Shown here: positions 38,385 to 51,400 of the stretch, piece after piece
Layout: each line of letters starts with the position of its first letter
How positions within the stretch are numbered: position 1 is the first letter of the stretch
From: Acanthosepion esculentum
Lineage: Eukaryota; Mollusca; Cephalopoda; Sepiida; Sepiidae
Length of the DNA: 64,000 bases
Reading direction: 5' to 3'
Assembly: GCA_964036315.1 (NCBI GenBank)
Contig: CAXIWW010000817.1
Coordinates: 9,273,501 to 9,337,500 of the forward strand
Made by a program: the position numbers and the translations under genes
Notes under the pieces: model-generated
What the model was told of the DNA's origin: nothing
The model's database searches: none
The model's input: only the letters and a program-made list of their open reading frames with translations

Positions 38385-41300
38385 AGATCAGAGGCCATGC
38401 TGCTGGACGTAGTTCATCTATTTACATTAGACGCTCAAATATGTACAGAAACCAACAGATCAGAATCATGGCTGCTGGACGTACAGTATAATATTACACA
38501 AGACGCTCCAATATAGACCTGAAGCTTACAGGTCAAAGGCCATGCTGCTGGACGTAGTTAATCTTTTTACATTGGAAGCTCAAAGATGTACCAGAAACAA
38601 ACAGATCAGAATCATGGCTGCTTGCCGTAGTGTATCATCTTACACAAGACGTTCAAATATGGACCGGAAGCCAACAGGTCAAAGGCAATGCTGCTGGACG
38701 TCGTCTAAAATCTTACATTAGACGCTCAAATATGGACGGGAAACCAACAGATCCGAGGCCATGCTGCTGGACGTAGTCTATCTTTTTACATTAGACGCTC
38801 AAAATATGCACCAGAAACCAACAGATCAGAATAATGGCTGCTGGACGTAGTGTATCATCTTACACAAGACGCTCAAATATGGACCGGAAGCCAACAGGTC
38901 AGAGGCCATGCTGCTGGAGGTAGTCTAAAATCTTACATTAGACACTCAAATATGGACAGGAAACCAACAGATCAGAGGCCATGCTGCTGGACGTAGTTTA
39001 TATTTTTACATTAGAAGCTCAAATATGTACCAGAAACCAACAGATCAGAATCATGGCTCCTGGACGGAGTGTATCATCTTACACAAGACGTCAAAATATG
39101 GACCGGGAGCCAACAGGTCAGAGGCAATGCTGCTGCATGTAGTCTAAAAGCTTACATTAGAGGCTCAAATATGGACCGGAAACCAACAGATCAGAGGCCA
39201 TGCTGCTTGACGTAGTTTATCTTTTTACTTTAGACGCACAAATATGCACCAGACACGAACAGATCAGAAACAGGGCTGCTGGACGTAGTGTATCATCTTA
39301 CACAAGACACTCAAGTATGAACCGGAAGCCAACAGGTCAGAGGCCATGCTGCTGTCCATAATCTAAAATCTTACATTAGACGCTCAAATTTGGACCGTAA
39401 ACCAACAGATCAGAGGCCATGCTGCTGGACGTAGTTTACATTTCTACATTAGACGCTCAAATATGCACCAGAAAGCAAGAGATCAGAAACAGGGCTGCTA
39501 GACATAGTGTATCATCTTACACAAGACGCTCAAATATGGACCGGAAGCCAACAGGTCATAGTTCATGCTGCTGGACGTTGTCTAAAATCTTACATTAGAC
39601 TCACAAATATGGACCGGAAATATCTTTTTACATTAGACGCTCAAATATGCACCAGAAACCAACAGATCAGAATCATGGCTGCTGGGCGTAGTTTATCATC
39701 TTACCCAAGACGCTCAAATATGGACCGGAAGCAAACAGGTCAGAGGCCATGCTGCTGGACGTAGTCTAAAATCTTACATTAGACGCCCAAATAAGGACCG
39801 GAAACCAACAGATCAGAGGCCATGGTGCTGGACGTAGTTTATCTTTTTACATTAGACGCTCAAATATGCACCGGAAACCAAGATATCAGAAACCGGGCTG
39901 CTGTTGCGTAGTGTATCATCTTACACAAGACGGTCAAATATGGACGGGAAACCAAGAGATCAGATGCCATGCTGCTGGTAGTAGTTTATGTTTTTACATT
40001 AGAAGCTCAAATATGTACCAGAAACCAAGAGATCAGAATCATGGCTGCTGGACGTAGTTTCTAACCTTACACAAGACGCTCAAATATGGACCGGAAGCTA
40101 ACAGGTCAGAGGCCATGCTGCTGGACGTAGTCTAAAATCTTACATTAGACGCTCAAATATGGACCAGAAACCAACAGGTCAGAGGCCATGCTGCTGGACG
40201 TAGTTCATCTATTTACATTAAACGCTCAAATATGTACTGAAACCAACAGATCAGAATCATGGCTGCTGGACGTACAGTATAATCTTACACAAGACGCTCC
40301 AATATAGACCGGAAGCTTACAGGTCAGAGGCCATGCTGCTGGACGTAGTTTATCTTTTTACATTGGAAGCTCAAAGATGTACCAGAAACAAACAGATCAG
40401 AATCATGGCTGCTGGACGTAGTGTATCACCTTACATAAGATTCTAAATATGGACCGGAAACCAACAGATCAGAGGCCCTGCTGCTGGTCGTAGTTTATCT
40501 TTTTACATTGGACGCTCAAATATGCACCAGAATCCAACAGATCAGAATCATGGCTGCTGGACGTAGTGTATCATCTTACACAAGACGCTCAAATATGGAC
40601 AGGAAGCCAACAGGTCAGATGCCATGCTGCTCGACGTATTCTAAAATCTTACATTAGACGCTCAAATATTGACGGGAAACCAACAGATCAGAGGCCATGC
40701 TGCTGGACGTAGTTCATCTATTTACATTAGACGCTCAAATATGTACTGAAACCAACAGATCAGAATCATGGCTGCTGGACGTACAGTATAATCTTACACA
40801 AGACGCTCCAATATAGACCGGAAGCTTACAGGTCAGAGGCCATGCTGCTGGACGTAGTTTATCTTTTTACATTGGAAGCTCAAAGATGTACCAGAAACAA
40901 ACAGATCAGAATCATGGCTGCTGGACGTAGTGTATCACCTTACATAAGATTCAAAATTATGGAGCGGAAACCAACAGATCAGAGGCCCTGCTGCTGGTCG
41001 TAGTTTATCTTTTTACATTAGACGCTCAAATATGCACCAGAATCCAACAGATCAGAATCATGGCTGCTGGACGTAGTGTATCATCTTACACAAGACGCTC
41101 AAATATGGACCGGAAGCCTACAGGTCAGAGGGCATGCTACTGGATGTTCTCTAAAATCTTACATTAGACGCTCAAATATGGAACGGAAACCAACAGTTCT
41201 GAGGCCATGCTGCTGGCCGAAGTTTATCTTTTTATATTAGACGCTCAAATATGCACCAGAAACCAACAGATCAGAGTCATGGCTGATGGGCATAATGTAT

Positions 41301-44300
41301 CATCTTACACAAGACGCTCAAATATGGACCGGAAGCTAACAGGTCAGAGGCCATGCTGCTGGTCGTAGTCTAACATCTTACATTAGACGCTCAAATATGG
41401 ACGGGAAACCAACAGATCAGAGGCCATGCTACTGGACGTAGTTTATCTTTTTACATTAGACGCTCAAATATGCACCAGAAAACAACAGATCAGAATCATG
41501 CCTGCTGGACATAGTGTATCATCTTACACAAGACGCTCAAATATGGACCGGAAGCCAACAAGTCAGAGGCAATGCTGCTGGACGTAGTCTCAATTCTTAC
41601 ATTAGAGGCTCAAATATGCACCAGAAACCAACAGATCAGAATCATGGCTGCTGGAAGTAGTGTATCATCTTACACAAGACGCTCAAATATGGACCGGAAG
41701 CCAACAGGTCAGAGGCCATGCTGCTGGACGTAGTTTATCTTTTTACATTAGACGCTCAAATATGCACCAGAAACCAAGAGATCAGAAACAGGGCTGCTGG
41801 ACGTAGTGTATCATCTTACACAAGACGCTCAAATATGGACCGGAAGCCAACAGGTCAGATGCCATGCTGCTGGAAGTATTCTAATATCTTACATTAGACG
41901 CTCAAATATGGACGGGAAACCAACAGATCAGAGGCCATGATGCTGGACGTAGTTTATCTATTTCCATTAGACGCTCAAATATGTACAGAAACCAACAGAT
42001 CAGAATCAGGTCTGTTGGACGTAGTGTATCATCTTACACCAGACGCTCAAATATGGACCGGAAGCCAACAGGTCAGAGACTATGCTGCTGGACGGAGTCT
42101 AAAATCTTACATTAGACGCTCAAATATGGACCGGAAACCAACAGATCAGAGGCTGTTCTGCTGGTCGTAATTTATCTTTTTACATTAGACGCTCAAATAT
42201 GCACCAGAAACCAACAGATCAGAATCATGGCTGCTGGATGTAGTGTATCATCTTACACAAGACGCTCAAATATGGACCGGAAGCCAACAGATCAGAGGCA
42301 ATGCTGCTGGACGGAGTTTATACTTTTACATTAGAACTAAAATATGTAGCAGAAACCAAAAGATCAGAATCATGGCTGCTGGACGTAGTGTATCTTCTTA
42401 CACAAGACGCTCAAATATGGACCGGAAGCCTACAGATCAGAGGTAATGCTGCTGCATGTAGTCTAAAATAGTATATTAGACGCTCAAATATGGACCGGAA
42501 ACCAACAGATCAGAGGCCATGCTGCTGGGCGTAGTTTATCTTTTGGCATTAGACGCTCAAATATGCACCAGAAACCAACAGATCAGAAACCAAGAGATCA
42601 GAATCATGGCTGATGGGCGTAATGTATCATCTTACACAAGACGCTCAAATATGGACCGGAAGCTAACAGGTCAGAGGCCATGCTGCTGGACGTAGTCTAA
42701 AATCTTACATTAGACGCTCAAATATGGAAGGGAAACCAACACGTCAGAGGCCATGCTGCTGGACGTAGTTTATCTTTTTACATTAGACGCTCAAAATATG
42801 GACCGGAAACCAACAGATCTGACCCCATGCTGCTGGTCGTAGTTTATCTTTTTACATTAGACGCTCAAATATGCACCAGAAACCAAGAGATCAGAATCAT
42901 GGCTGCTGAACGTAGTGTATCATCTTACACAAGACGCTCAAATATGGACCGGAAGCCAACTGGTCAGAGGCCATGCTGCTGGACGTAGTCTAAAATCTTA
43001 CATTAGACGCTCAAATATGGACCGGAAACCAACAGATCCGAGACCATGCTGCTGGACGTAGTTTATCTTTTTACATTAGACGCTCAAATATGCACCAGAA
43101 ACCAACAGATCAGAATCATGACTGCTGGACGTAGTGTATCATCTTACACAAGAGGCTCAAATATGGACCGGAAGCCTACAGGTCAGAGGGCATGCTGCTG
43201 GATGTAGTCTAAAATCTTACATTAGACGCTCAAATAAGGAACGGAAACCAACAGTTCTGAGGCCATACTGCTGGACGTAGTATATCTATTCACATTAGAC
43301 GCTCAAATATGCACCAGAAACCAAGAGATCAGAATCATGGCTGCTGGACGTAGTCTATCACCTTACACAAAACGCTCAAATATGGACCGGAAGCCAACAG
43401 GTCAGAGACTATGCTGCTGGCCGGAGTCTAAAATCTTACATTAGACGCTCAAATATGGACCGTAAACCAATAGATCAGAAGCTGTGCTGGTGGTCGTAGT
43501 TTATCTTTTTACATTAGACGCTCAAAATATGGACCGGAAACAACCCGATCAGAGGTCATACTGCTGGTCGTAGTTTATCTTTTTACATTAGACGCTCAAA
43601 TATTCACCCGAATCCAAAAGGTCAGAGGCCATGCTGCTGGACGTAGTCCAGAATCTTACATTAGACGCTCAAATATGGACCGGAAACCAACAGATCAGAG
43701 GCCATGCTGCTGGACGTAGTCTATCTTTTTACATTAGACGCTCAAATATGCACCAGAAACCAACAGATCAGAATAATGGCTGCTGGACATAGTTTATCAT
43801 CTTACACAAGACGCTCAAATATGGACCGGAAGCCAACAGGTCGGAGGCCATGCTGCTGGACGTAGTCTAAAATCTTACATTAGAAGCTCAAATATCGAGC
43901 GGAAACCAACAGATCAGAGGCCATGCTGCTGGGCGTAGTTTATCTTTTTACATTAGACGCTCAAAATATGCACCAGAAACCAAGAGATCAGAATCATTGC
44001 TGCTGGACGTAGTGTATCATCTTACACAAGACGCTCAAATATGGACCGGAAGCGAACAGGTCAGAGGCCATGCTGCTGGACGTAATCTAAAATCTTACGT
44101 TAGACGCTCAAATATGGATCGGAAACAAACAGATCAGAGGGCATGCAGCTGGACGTAGTTTATATTTTTACATGAGAAGCTCAAATATGTACCAGAAACC
44201 AACAGATCAGAATCATGGCTGCTGGACATAGTGTATCATCTGACACAAGACGCTCAAATATGGACCGGAAGCCAAGAGGTCAGAGGCCATGCTGCTGGTC

Positions 44301-47300
44301 GTAGTCTAAAATCTTACATTAGACGCTCAAATATGGACGGGAAACCAACAGGTCAGAGGCCATGCTGCTGGACGTAGTTTATCTTTTTACATTAGAAGCA
44401 CAAATATGTACCATAAACCAAGAGATCAGAATCATGGCTGCTGGACGTAGTGTATCACCTTACACAAGACGCTCAAATATGGACCGGAAGCAAACCGGTC
44501 AGAGACTATGCTGCTGGACGGAGACTAAAATCTTACATTAGACGCTCAAATATGGACCGGAAACCAACAGATCAGAGGCTGTGCTGCTGGACGTAGTTTA
44601 CCTTTTTACTTTAGACGCTCAAATATGCACCAGAAACCAACAGATCAGAAACAGTGCTGCTGGACGGAGTGTATCATCTTACACAAGACGCTCAAATATG
44701 GACCGGAAGTCAACAGATCAGAGGCCATGCTGCTCAACGTAGTTTATCTTTTTACATTAGACGCTCAAATATGCACCAGAAACCAACAGATCAGAACCAT
44801 GGTTGGTGGACTTAGTGTATCATCTTACACAAGAGGCTCAAATATGGACCGGAGGTCAACAGGTCAGAGGCCATGCTGCTGGAAATCATGTAATATCTTA
44901 CATTAGAGGCTCAAATATTGACCGGAAACCAACAGATCAGAGGCCATCCTGCTTGCCGTAGTTAATCTTTTTAAATTAGACGCTCAAATATGCACCAGAA
45001 ACCAAGAGATCAGAAACAGGGCTGGTGGACGTAGTGTATCATCTTGCACAAGACGCTCAAATATGGACCGGAAACCAACAGATCAGAGGCCATGCTGCTG
45101 GACGTAGTTTATCTTTTTACATTAGACGTTCAAATATGCACCAGAATCCAAAAGATCATAATCATGGCTGCTGGACGTAGTGTATCATCTTACACGAGAG
45201 GCTCAAATATGGACCGGAAGCCAACAGGTCAGAGGCCATGCTGCTGGTCGTAGTCTAAAATCTTACATAAGACGCTCAAATATGGACGGAAACCAACAGA
45301 TCAGAAGCTATGATGCTTGACGTAGTTTATCTTTTTACATTAGACGCTCAAATATGCACCAGAAACCAAGAGATCAGAAACAGGGCAGCTGGACGTAGTG
45401 TACCATCTTACACAAGAGGCTCAAGTATGGACCGGAAGCCAACAGGTCAGAGGCCATGCTGCTGGACGGAATCTAAAATCTTACATTAGACGCTCAAATA
45501 TGGACCGGAAACCAACAGATCAGAGGCCATGCTGCTGGGCGTAGTCTAAAATCTTACATTAGACGCTCAAATATGGACGGGAAACCAACAGGTCAGAGGC
45601 CATGCTGCTGGACGTAGTTTATCTTTTTACATTAGAAGCACAAATATGTACCATAAACCAAGAGATCAGAATCATGGCTGCTGGACGTAGTGTATCACCT
45701 TACACAAGACGCTCAAATATGGACCGGAAGCAAACCGGTCAGAGACTATGCTGCTGGACGGAGACTAAAATCTTACATTAGACGCTCAAATATGGACCGG
45801 AAACCAACAGATCAGAGGCTGTGCTGCTGGACGTAGTTTACCTTTTTACTTTAGACGCTCAAATATGCACCAGAAACCAACAGATCAGAAACAGTGCTGC
45901 TGGACGGAGTGTATCATCTTACACAAGACGCTCAAATATGGACCGGAAGTCAACAGATCAGAGGCCATGCTGCTCAACGTAGTTTATCTTTTTACATTAG
46001 ACGCTCAAATATGCACCAGAAACCAACAGATCAGAACCATGGTTGGTGGACTTAGTGTATCATCTTACACAAGAGGCTCAAATATGGACCGGAGGTCAAC
46101 AGGTCAGAGGCCATGCTGCTGGAAATCATGTAATATCTTACATTAGAGGCTGAAATATTGACCGGAAACCAACAGATCAGAGGCCATCCTGCTTGCCGTA
46201 GTTAATCTTTTTAAATTAGACGCTCAAATATGCACCAGAAACCAAGAGATCAGAAACAGGGCTGGTGGACGTAGTGTATCATCTTGCACAAGACGCTCAA
46301 ATATGGACCGGAAACCAACAGATCAGAGGCCATGCTGCTGGACGTAGTTTATCTTTTTACATTAGACGTTCAAATATGCACCAGAATCCAAAAGATCATA
46401 ATCATGGCTGCTGGACGTAGTGTATCATCTTACACGAGAGGCTCAAATATGGACCGGAAGCCAACAGGTCAGAGGCCATGCTGCTGGTCGTAGTCTAAAA
46501 TCTTACATAAGACGCTCAAATATGGACGGAAACCAACAGATCAGAAGCTATGATGCTTGACGTAGTTTATCTTTTTACATTAGACGCTCAAATATGCACC
46601 AGAAACCAAGAGATCAGAAACAGGGCAGCTGGACGTAGTGTACCATCTTACACAAGAGGCTCAAGTATGGACCGGAAGCCAACAGGTCAGAGGCCATGCT
46701 GCTGGACGGAATCTAAAATCTTACATTAGACGCTCAAATATGGACCGGAAACCAACAGATCAGAGGCCATGCTGCTGGGCGTAGTTTATCTTTTTACATT
46801 AGACGCTCAAATATGCACCAGAAACCAAGCGAACAGAATCATGGCTGCTGGACGTAGTGTATCATCTTACACAAGACCCTCAAATATGGACCGGAAGCCA
46901 AGAGGTCAGAGGCCATGTTGCTTGACCTAGTCTAAAATCTTAATTTAGACGCTCAAATATGCACCAGAAACCAAGAGATCAGAAACAGGGCTGCTGGACG
47001 TAGTGTGTCATCTTACACAAGACGCTCAAACATGGACCGGAAGCCAACAGGTCAGAGGAGATGCTGCTGGTCGTAGTCTAAAATCTTACATTAGACGCTC
47101 AAACATGGACCGGAAACCAACAGATCAGATCAATGCTGCTGGACGTAGCTTATCATTTTACATTAGACGCTCAAAATATGGACTGGAAACCAACAGATCA
47201 GAGGCCATGCTGCTGGACGTAGTTTATCTTTTTATATTAGACGCTCAAATATGCACCAGAAACCAACAGATCAGAAACAGGGCTGCTGGACGTAGAGTAT

Positions 47301-48498
47301 CATCTTACACAAGACGCTCAAATATGGACCGGAAGCCAACAGGTCAGAGGCCATGCTGCTGGACGTAGTCTAATATCTTACATTAGACGCTCAAATATGG
47401 TCCTTAAACCAACAGATCAGAGGCCATGCTGCTTGACGTAGTTTATCTTTTTACATTAGACGCTCAAATATGCCCCAGAAACCAAAAGATCAGAATCATG
47501 GCTGCTAGACGTAGTGTATGATCTTACAAAAGACGCTCAAATATGAACCGGAAGCTAACAGGTAAGAGGCCATGCTGCTGGACGTAGTGTAAAATCTTAC
47601 ATTAGACACTCAAATATGGACCGGAAACCAACAGCTCAGAGTCCCGGCTGCTGGACATAGTTTATCTTTTTACATTAGACGCTCAAATATGCACCAGAAA
47701 CCAACAGATCAGAAACAGGCCTGCCGGACGTAGTGTATCATGTTACAAAAGACGCACAAATATGGACCGGAAGCCAAAATCTCAGAGGTAATGCTGCTGG
47801 ACGTAGTCTAAAATCTTACATTAGACGCACAAATATGGACCGGAAACCAACAGATCAGAAGCCATGCTGCTGGACGTAGTTTATCTTTTTATATTAGACG
47901 CTCAAATATGCACCAGAAACCAAGAGATCAGAAACAGGGCTGCTGGACGTAGTGTATCATCTTACAAAAGACGCACAAATATGGACCGGAGGCAACAGGT
48001 CAGAGGTCATGCTGCTGGACGTAGTCTAAAATCTTACATTAGACGCTCAAATATGGACCGGAAACCAACAGATCAGAGGCCATGCTGCTGGACGTAGTTT
48101 ATCTTTTTACATTAGACCCTAAAATATGCACCAGAAACCAAGAGATCAGAAACAGGGCTGCTGGACGTAGTGTATCATCTTACAAAATAGGCACAAATAT
48201 TGACCGGAAGCCAACAGGTCAGAGGTCATGCTGCTGGACGTAGTCTAAAATCTTACATTAGACGCTCAAATATGGACCAGAAACCAACAGATCAGAGGCC
48301 ATGCTGCTGGACGTAGTTTATCTTTTTACATTAGACGCTCAAATATGCACCAGAACTAACACATCAGAATAATGGCTGCTGGACGTAGTGTATCATCTTA
48401 CACAAGACGCTCAAATATGGACTTGAAGCCCACAGGTCAGAGGCCATGCTACTGGACGTAGTCTAAAATCTTACATTAGACGCTCAAATATGGACCGG
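38385..48498 (+). repeat. Satellite F: 73-bp monomers in a 219-bp trimeric higher-order repeat
   Basis: Every monomer is about 73 bp and contains ATGCTGCTGGACGTAGT or a close variant, followed by an AT-rich part and RGACGCTCAAATATG. Three monomer types follow each other in order: one with GACCGGAAACCAACAG...TTTATCTTTTTACATTAG, one with CACCAGAAACCAACAG...TGTATCATCTTACACAAG, and one with GACCGGAAGCCAACAGGT...TCTAAAATCTTACATTAG. This gives a 219-bp period with about 46 repeats, with occasional loss of a monomer. Variants of the first units (TTCATCTATTTACATTA) recur at about 40202 and 40711. Confidence 0.93.
44301..45540 (+). repeat. Tandem duplication of 1,240 bp within satellite F (second copy 45541–46780)
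   Basis: The sequence from GTAGTCTAAAATC at 44301 to GCTGCTGGGC at 45540 recurs immediately downstream. By eye I find one difference (C at 44912, G at 46152). The length is close to 17 monomers (17 x 73 = 1,241), as expected for unequal crossover in register. Confidence 0.88.
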
Positions 48499-51400
48499 AA
48501 TCATCTGCGTGGGACTTTCTGCGACTGAGGGGGTCGTCTGCGTTGGACTTTCTGGGACTGGGGGTTGTCTGCGTGGGATTTCTGGGACTGTCTCCTGGGT
48601 GGGGTGTCGTCTGCGTTGGACTTTCTGTGACTGTCTCCTGGGTGGGGGCCGTCTGCGTGGGTCTTTCTGTGAATGGGGGTCGTCTGCGTGGGACTTTCTC
48701 GGACTGTCTCCTGGGTGGGGGGGTCGTCTGCGTGGGACTTTGTGGGACTGGGGATCATCTGCGTGGGACTTTCTGGGACTGGGGGGCGTCTGCGTGGGAC
48801 TTTCTGCGACTGTCTCCTGACTGGGGGTCGTCTGCGTGGTACTTTCTGGGAATGGGGGTCGTCTGCGTGGGACTTTCTGGGACAGGGTGTCGTCTGCGTC
48901 GGACTTTCGGGACTGTCTCCTGGGTGTGGGGTCGTCTGTGTGGGACATTCTGGGAATGGGGGTCGTCTGCGTGGGACTTTCTGGGACTGTCTCCTGGGTG
49001 GGGGGTCGTCTGCGTGGGACTTTCTGGGACAGTCTCCTGGGTTGGGGTCGTCTGTTTGGGACATACTGGGACTGTCTCCTGGGTGGGGGGGTCTACGTGG
49101 GACTTTCTGGGACTGAGGGTCGTCTGCGTGGGACTTTCTATGACTGTGGGTCGTCTGCGTAGGACTTTCTGGGACTGTCTCCTGTGTGGGGGGGTCGTCT
49201 GTTTGGGACTTTCTTGGACTGTCTCCTGGGTGGGGGTCGTCTGCGTGGGATTTTCTGGGACTGGTGGTCGTCTGCGTGGGACTTTCTTGGATTGGGTGTC
49301 GTCTGTGTGGGACTTTCTTGGACTGGGGGTCGTCTCAGTGGGACTTTCTGGGACTGTCTCCTGGGTGGGGTCCGTCTGCGTGGTACTTTCTGGGACTGGG
49401 TGTCATCTGCGTCGGACTTTCTGGGACTGTCTCCTGGGTGGGGGGTCGTCTGCGTGGGACTTTCTGGGAATGGGGGTCGTCTGCGTGGGACTTTCTGGGA
49501 CAGTCTGCTGGGTTGGGGTTGTGTGTTTGGGACTTTCTGGGACTGTCTCCTGGGTGGGGGGTCGTCTGCGTGGGACTTTCTGGGACTGTGGGTCGTCTGC
49601 GTTGGACTTTCTATAACTGGGGGTCGTCTGCGTGGGACGTTCTTGGACGGTCTCCTTGTTGGGGGTTCGTCTACGTGGGACATTCTGGGACTGGGGGTCG
49701 TCTGCGTTGGACTTCCTGGGACTGTCTCCTGGGTGGGGGTACTTATGTTTGGGACTTTGTTGGACTGTCTCCTGGGTGGGGGCTCGTCTGCGTGGGACTT
49801 TCTGGGACTGGGGGTCGTCTGCGTGGGATTTTATGGGATTGGGGGTCGTCTGTGTTGTACTTTCTTGGACTGGCGGTCGTCTGCGTGGGACTTTCTGGGA
49901 CTGTCTCCTGGGTGGGGGGTCGTCTGTTTGGGACGTTCTGGGACTGTCTCCTGGGTGGGTGTAGACCTTGTGGGACTTTCTGGGACTGTCTCCTGGGTGG
50001 GGTGTCGAGTGTTTGGGACTTTCTGGGGCAGTCTCCTGGTTGGGGGGTCGTCGGGGTTGGACCTTCTGGGACTGGGGTCATCTGCCTGGTACTTTCTTGT
50101 ACTGGGGGTCGTCTGCGTGGACTTTCTGCGACTGTCTCCTGGGTGGGGGGTCGTTTGCTCTGGACATGGTGGGACTGGGGTTCGTCTGCGTGGGAGTTTC
50201 TGGGACTGGAGTTCGTCTGCATGGGACTTTCTGGGACTGTCTTTTGGGGGGGTCGTCTGCGCGGGACTTTCTGGGACTGGGGGTCGTCTGCGTGGGACTT
50301 TCTATGACATGGGGTCGTCTGCGTGAGACTTTCTGGGACTGGGGGTCGTCTGCGTGGGACTTTCTGGTATTGGGGGTCGTCGGTGTGGGACGTTCTTTTG
50401 ACTGCCGGTCGTCTGCGTGGGACTTTCTTGTACTGAGGGTCGTCTGCGTGGATTTCTGGGACTGTCTCCTGGGTGAGGGGTCGTCTGCGTGGGAATTTCT
50501 GGGACTGGAGGTCGTCTGCATGGGACATTCTGGGACTGTCTGCGTGGGACTTTCTGTGACTGTCTCCTGGGTGGGGGCCGTCTGCGTGGGACATTCTGGG
50601 AATGGGGGTCGTTTGCGTGTGACTTTCTGGGACTGTCTCCTGGGTGGGGGGTCTTCTGCGTGGGACGTTCTTGGACTGGGGGTCGTCTGCGTGGGACTTT
50701 CTGGGACTAGGGGTCGTTTGCGTGGGACTTTCTGGGACTGTCTCCTGGGTGCGGGGTCTTCTGCGTGGAAATTTCTGGGACTGTGAGTCGTCTGCGTGGG
50801 ACTTTATAGGACTGTCTCCTGGGTGGGGTGTCGTCTGCGTGGACTTTCTGGGATTGGGGGTCGTCTGTGTGGGACATTCTTGGACTGGCGGTCGTCTGCG
50901 TAGGACTTTCTGGGACTGTCTCCTGGGTGGGGTGTCGACTGTTTGGGACTTTCTGGGACAGTCTCCTGGGTGGGGGTCGTCTACTTGGGACTTTCTAGGA
51001 CTGAGGGTCGTCTGCGTGGGACTTTCTATGACTGGGCGTCGTCTGCGTCGGACTTTCTGGGACTGTCTCCTGGGTGGGGGGTCGTTTGTTTGGGACAGAA
51101 TGGGACTGGGGTTCGTCTGCGTGGGACTTTCTGGGACTGGGGGTCGTCTGCGTTGGACTTTCTGGGACTGTCTCGTGAGTGTGGGGTCGTCTGCGTGGGA
51201 CTTTCTGGGACTGGAGTTCGTCTGCGTTGGACTTTCTGGGACTGTCTCCTTGGTGGGGGGTCGTCTACGTGGGACTTTCTGGGACTGAGGGTCGTCTGCG
51301 TGGGACTTTCTATGACTGTTGGTCGTCTGCGTCGGACTTTCTGGGACTGTCTCCTGGGTGGGGGGGTCGTCTGTTTGGGACTTTCTTGGACTGTCTTCTG

